From Gliomastix tumulicola (Eukaryota > Ascomycota > Sordariomycetes > Hypocreales > Bionectriaceae), in assembly GCA_001599755.1 (NCBI GenBank), contig BCHX01000002.1:5519295-5583294 (forward strand): a stretch of 64,000 bases of DNA. The letters are read 5' to 3'. A program made the translations under genes and the position numbers. This document shows positions 62,699 to 64,000 of this stretch, piece by piece. How positions within the stretch are numbered: position 1 is the stretch's first letter; each line of letters begins with the position of its first letter. Under the pieces are notes generated by a model. The model made no database searches. It worked only from the letters and a program-made list of their open reading frames with translations, and was not told the origin of the DNA.

Positions 62699-63827
62699 GA
62701 TGAAGTCGAGACGGACGGGCCACTGCTCGCGCCAACGAGTGACGTAGTCAAGCTGGGATCATATCGGATGGAGGGAGGTATACGATCTGAGACAAAGTCA
62801 CTTGGAAATGTTGGACGCTAAGAAAATACATTTTATGTATACAGCTAGCTAGCTGGTGGGCAATATTGCCTCATACCTTCTCGTGCTTGCCGGTGTCGGA
62901 TTGCTCTACGGGGATCTCGGGTGCCTACAAGTGCCCTACGCAATGTTTCATCGTCCAAGACATTGCTTCCCCGCGTATCGTGCGATATCACCGCGTGCTC
63001 AGGGGCGATTTCGCGTGGGACGTATCCATCAGCCACCTGAAAGTGACGATCAGATCGGTCCCAACTGACCAGCTGCTCACGCTCAGCCCCGGAAATCGGC
63101 AAGTCACTGTAGCCTCAGCGACTACCCAACAGAAGGCCAGCAGCGTCTAATAGATACAACCATCCCGGCACGCTCTGGGAATGTAGCAGAGAAACGTTTC
63201 TGCTGAAAAGGGACGCCGCCGCATTGCCATGGAGGAGCCTCACGACAGGGTCGACGCCCCGCACTGTCTCCCTCCCGCTTACTGAATAGGGCATGTGCAT
63301 AAGAGATTCCCCTGAGACCTACATACTCGTACATGTGCCTGGGGATCTCGTGGGCGCTAGTGCGATCTGGTGCTGCATGCAACGGGGATTGGCCCTTTAT
63401 CAGCTGCCGGACGCGATGGGAAATACTACGTTACGCGTCCCCAACTGGTCACCATCCTCTCCCGAACAGTCACAGGACGTCCAGGAGGGAAAGTGAATAT
63501 CCACCGAGCAGGTCACTGTGGCATCACTTTGATATGACATTTCTAACGGGCAGGTGAGGGAGGCATTGCGACGATGACATGTGGCCCGAGCAGCGCGCGG
63601 CAGGCCGTCGCCGGCGAGGCTATAAAGTGTAGATCTCGGCTCGTTCCAATCGGTATGCTGCTCAGCACATCACCTCCCATCGCAGCAGAAGAACCCTCTG
63701 GCCAGCCGTTGATCTTTATCCATCCGAAGATAAAGAGATAGCAGCCGCATCCGGTGTATGCACAAACTGTCACTTGTCGCTGAGAGGAACCTCGACCACA
63801 ACAGCTAACAGTCGGAGCCGCAGCACC
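62699..63827. other. Intergenic region, 1.1 kb
   Basis: Between two rightward genes. A TATAAAG at 63621-63627 lies about 205 nt before the chitinase ATG. A Cys-containing frame at 62866-63150 has no ATG and is not called. Confidence 0.6.
63621..63627 (+). promoter_or_regulatory. TATA box TATAAAG of the chitinase gene
   Basis: TATAAAG about 205 nt upstream of the ATG at 63828; the leader in between is free of long frames. Confidence 0.45.
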
Positions 63828-64000
63828 ATGGCGCCTCTCAGAACCGCTCTTCTGCCCATCGTGGCCTCACTGCTCGGCAGCGCGTCGGCACAGGCCACCT
63901 GCGCGACCAAGGGAAAGCCGTCCGGCAAGGTCCTCCAGGGCTACTGGGAGAACTGGGACGGAGCCAGCAACGGCGTCCACCCTCCCTTTGGCTGGACCCC
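63828..64000 (+). CDS. Secreted GH18 chitinase, N-terminus only (right edge)
   Basis: ATG at 63828 in a CACCATGG context. Signal peptide MAPLRTALLPIVASLLGSASA, then KVLQGYWENWDGASNGVHPPFGW, which is the first beta-strand of GH18 chitinases (the YWENW and GVHPPFGWTP block is typical of the bacterial-type/subgroup A enzymes). The catalytic DxxDxDxE lies beyond the window. Only 57 codons are visible. Confidence 0.8.
   Translation, partial: MAPLRTALLPIVASLLGSASAQATCATKGKPSGKVLQGYWENWDGASNGVHPPFGWT

Noticed and set aside
62866..63150. Possible small Cys-containing protein (CLPVSDC..KCPTQC)
   Set aside because: No ATG, only a TTG start; no signal peptide in the frame; no convincing upstream exon.
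63293..63310. Frame that starts MCIRDS, resembling the Nextera adaptor translation artefact
   Set aside because: The DNA (ATGTGCATAAGAGATTC) differs from the adaptor at one internal base and at its last three bases; the flanks are continuous genomic sequence, so adaptor contamination is not supported.

Overview
The window reads as nuclear DNA of a filamentous ascomycete (Pezizomycotina, probably a Sordariomycete; the class is an inference). The evidence is dense genes (23 complete or nearly complete, plus one cut at each edge), introns of about 49-155 nt with GT..AG ends and CTAAC-like branch sites, C/G-rich third codon positions, and fungal families such as a Zn2Cys6 regulator, ATP25, a DDM1/LSH-type SNF2 protein and a vacuolar dipeptidyl aminopeptidase B. 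No tRNA, rRNA, transposon or CRISPR array was recognised.

Layout. 1-1.2 kb: minus-strand SPX-ankyrin protein cut by the left edge. 2.5-7.3 kb: a kinase-like protein, an F-box-like protein and a short-chain dehydrogenase-like protein lacking the usual catalytic pair. 9.1-14.7 kb: a giant ankyrin protein (about 1846 aa) built from a super-repeat of about 95-100 residues. 14.9-27.4 kb is a housekeeping block: DDM1/LSH/MUS-30-like remodeler, Arc1-type tRNA-binding cofactor, mitochondrial RNA polymerase and ATP25 (divergent, sharing a 370-bp promoter), and exopolyphosphatase. 28.8-40.3 kb: secreted GH37 trehalase, a Zn2Cys6 regulator, a YbjQ/UPF0145 protein and dipeptidyl aminopeptidase B. 40.7-48.7 kb: clathrin heavy chain and a HAM1-like lipid-binding (TULIP-type) protein. 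49.0-64.0 kb is more accessory: a DapA-type aldolase, an alpha/beta hydrolase, an NmrA-like protein, a secreted protein of unknown family, a Kex2-processed repeat precursor, an aldo/keto reductase, an amidase, a feruloyl-esterase-like protein whose serine nucleophile is replaced by glycine, a small ABM-domain protein and the start of a GH18 chitinase.

How they fit together. The 15-27 kb block is biased to nuclear and mitochondrial gene expression. The right-hand third is biased to secreted or catabolic enzymes. The strongest leads are the KRQL-repeat precursor at 55.0-56.2 kb, the esterase-like protein without its serine (60.3-61.3 kb), the open presequence-like extension upstream of the Arc1-like start (18.1-18.3 kb), and the ordered super-repeat of the giant ankyrin protein. 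Exon structures were worked out by hand from splice signals, phase and family continuity; they have not been checked against RNA.
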